From Candolleomyces eurysporus (Eukaryota > Basidiomycota > Agaricomycetes > Agaricales > Psathyrellaceae): a stretch of 45,146 nucleotides of DNA. The stretch lies in NCBI GenBank assembly GCA_027579435.1, contig JANBPK010001253.1:1-45146 (forward strand). The letters run 5' to 3'. The notes under the pieces are model-generated. The model saw nothing but the letters and a program-made list of their open reading frames with translations, made no database searches and had not been told where the DNA came from. How positions within the stretch are numbered: position 1 is the first letter of the stretch; each line of letters opens with the position of its first letter. Of the stretch, positions 44,556 through 45,146 are shown in pieces. The position numbers were made by a program, and so were the translations under genes.

Positions 44556-45146
44556 TCAAAACTTGTTCAAACTATTCGCATTAGCCAACCCCTCCGGAAT
44601 CCTAGGCACCGGGGGTATCACTTCATCCTGCTGTTCTCCACTATTCATCATCGCCTGTACCCTCTTCACAAACCTCTCCCTCGCCTCCTCGCTCTGATCC
44701 GGCTCCATAATGCTCACTCGACTGTAGATACTCCCGCTCCACCTACTCTCCCTATTCTTCGACAGGTCGTCTTCCCATTGGTATATGGTCTCCCGAGCCA
44801 CAACGTCGCCGCCATCGAGCGATCGTCGACGCGGACGCGGACGCGCTGTGGGCGCCAGATGATGATCGGACGAGGAATGGGACGATTCTTGCGTAACAGC
44901 ATCGTCGTCGTCGTCCCTCTCCCCACCATACCTCACCGTCGCCTGGGCCTCGGCCGGGATCACAGCGAACCTACCCCGAACATCCTCCTCTTCCTCGTCT
45001 CCATGTGCGGGGTTATCATACGCCAGCCCCTCCCCGCTCGCCAGACTCGACCTGTTATCATCGTCGTTCCACCCCGACTGCGCCGCCTGCGGAGGCAGCG
45101 GCGACACCCCGCGACCCCTTGGTAGCGGCGGGGGCGACCCCGCAGA
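44556..45146 (-). CDS. C-terminal part of an acidic, Ser-rich protein (runs off the window)
   Basis: The frame is open from the window edge at 45146 to the stop 44558-44556, about 196 codons. It is rich in Asp, Glu, Ser, Pro and Arg (AHGDEEEEDVRGRFAVI, ERDDDDDAVTQESSHSS), followed by RETIYQWEDDLSKN, a Ser-containing segment (WSGSIYSRVSIMEPD) and a helical part (SEEARERFVKRVQAMMNSG), ending NSLNKF. The helix and acidic linkers look like a cytoplasmic regulatory tail. No domain is recognised and the N-terminal part is not in the window. Confidence 0.55.
   Translation of the reverse strand, partial: SAGSPPPLPRGRGVSPLPPQAAQSGWNDDDNRSSLASGEGLAYDNPAHGDEEEEDVRGRFAVIPAEAQATVRYGGERDDDDDAVTQESSHSSSDHHLAPTARPRPRRRSLDGGDVVARETIYQWEDDLSKNRESRWSGSIYSRVSIMEPDQSEEARERFVKRVQAMMNSGEQQDEVIPPVPRIPEGLANANSLNKF

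Overview
The window is nuclear DNA of a filamentous basidiomycete, most probably an Agaricomycete. Genes are split by many introns of about 46-80 nt with GT(G/A)AG(T) donors and (C/T)AG acceptors. Products include a Byr4/Bfa1-type septation regulator, F-box proteins of the kind expanded in mushrooms, and non-RD 'HGD' protein kinases. There are no bacterial operon features, tRNA, rRNA or CRISPR that I could see. Exon coordinates below were worked out by hand from reading frame, phase and splice signals, with paralogues used as a cross-check.

Left part (1-19.2 kb), single-copy looking genes. In order: the 3' end of a multi-pass membrane protein (+); a very large Byr4/Bfa1-like protein (+); an F-box-like protein (+); a single-pass membrane protein with a Ser-rich stalk (-); a second, unrelated F-box protein (+); a paralogue of the first F-box protein (-); and a ten-exon polytopic membrane protein (+).

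Middle and right part (20-41.4 kb), a protein-kinase nursery. Two kinase families alternate. Family A has seven exons and about 352-365 aa: K1 (+), K2 (-), K3 (+). Family B has six exons and about 308-311 aa: K4 (-), K5 (-), K6 (+). Intron positions are conserved within each family. K3 has an intact gene structure, but DFG has become NFR, so it is a predicted pseudokinase. The K3/K4 pair was duplicated about 6 kb away as a decayed K3 copy (PsiA) plus intact K5. A third K3 copy (PsiB) is also decayed. PsiA carries a 300-bp solo LTR with a 5-bp target duplication in its 5' flank. PsiB is interrupted by a 607-bp Tc1/mariner-type inverted-repeat element with a TA target duplication. In both cases the other copies show the empty site. 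K4 and K5 are nearly identical in their 3' half only, which suggests gene conversion.

Right end (41.4-45.1 kb): sparse DNA with a TPR-like remnant, then the C-terminal part of an acidic/Ser-rich protein that runs off the window (-).

The sequence contains many single Ns. Several (2695, 3526, 18819, 21377, 41031) break otherwise intact genes, and removing the N restores frame in every case, so I treat these as assembly insertions, not mutations. I see no fully new pathway. The most interesting system is the birth-and-death kinase/pseudokinase array with its mobile-element scars.
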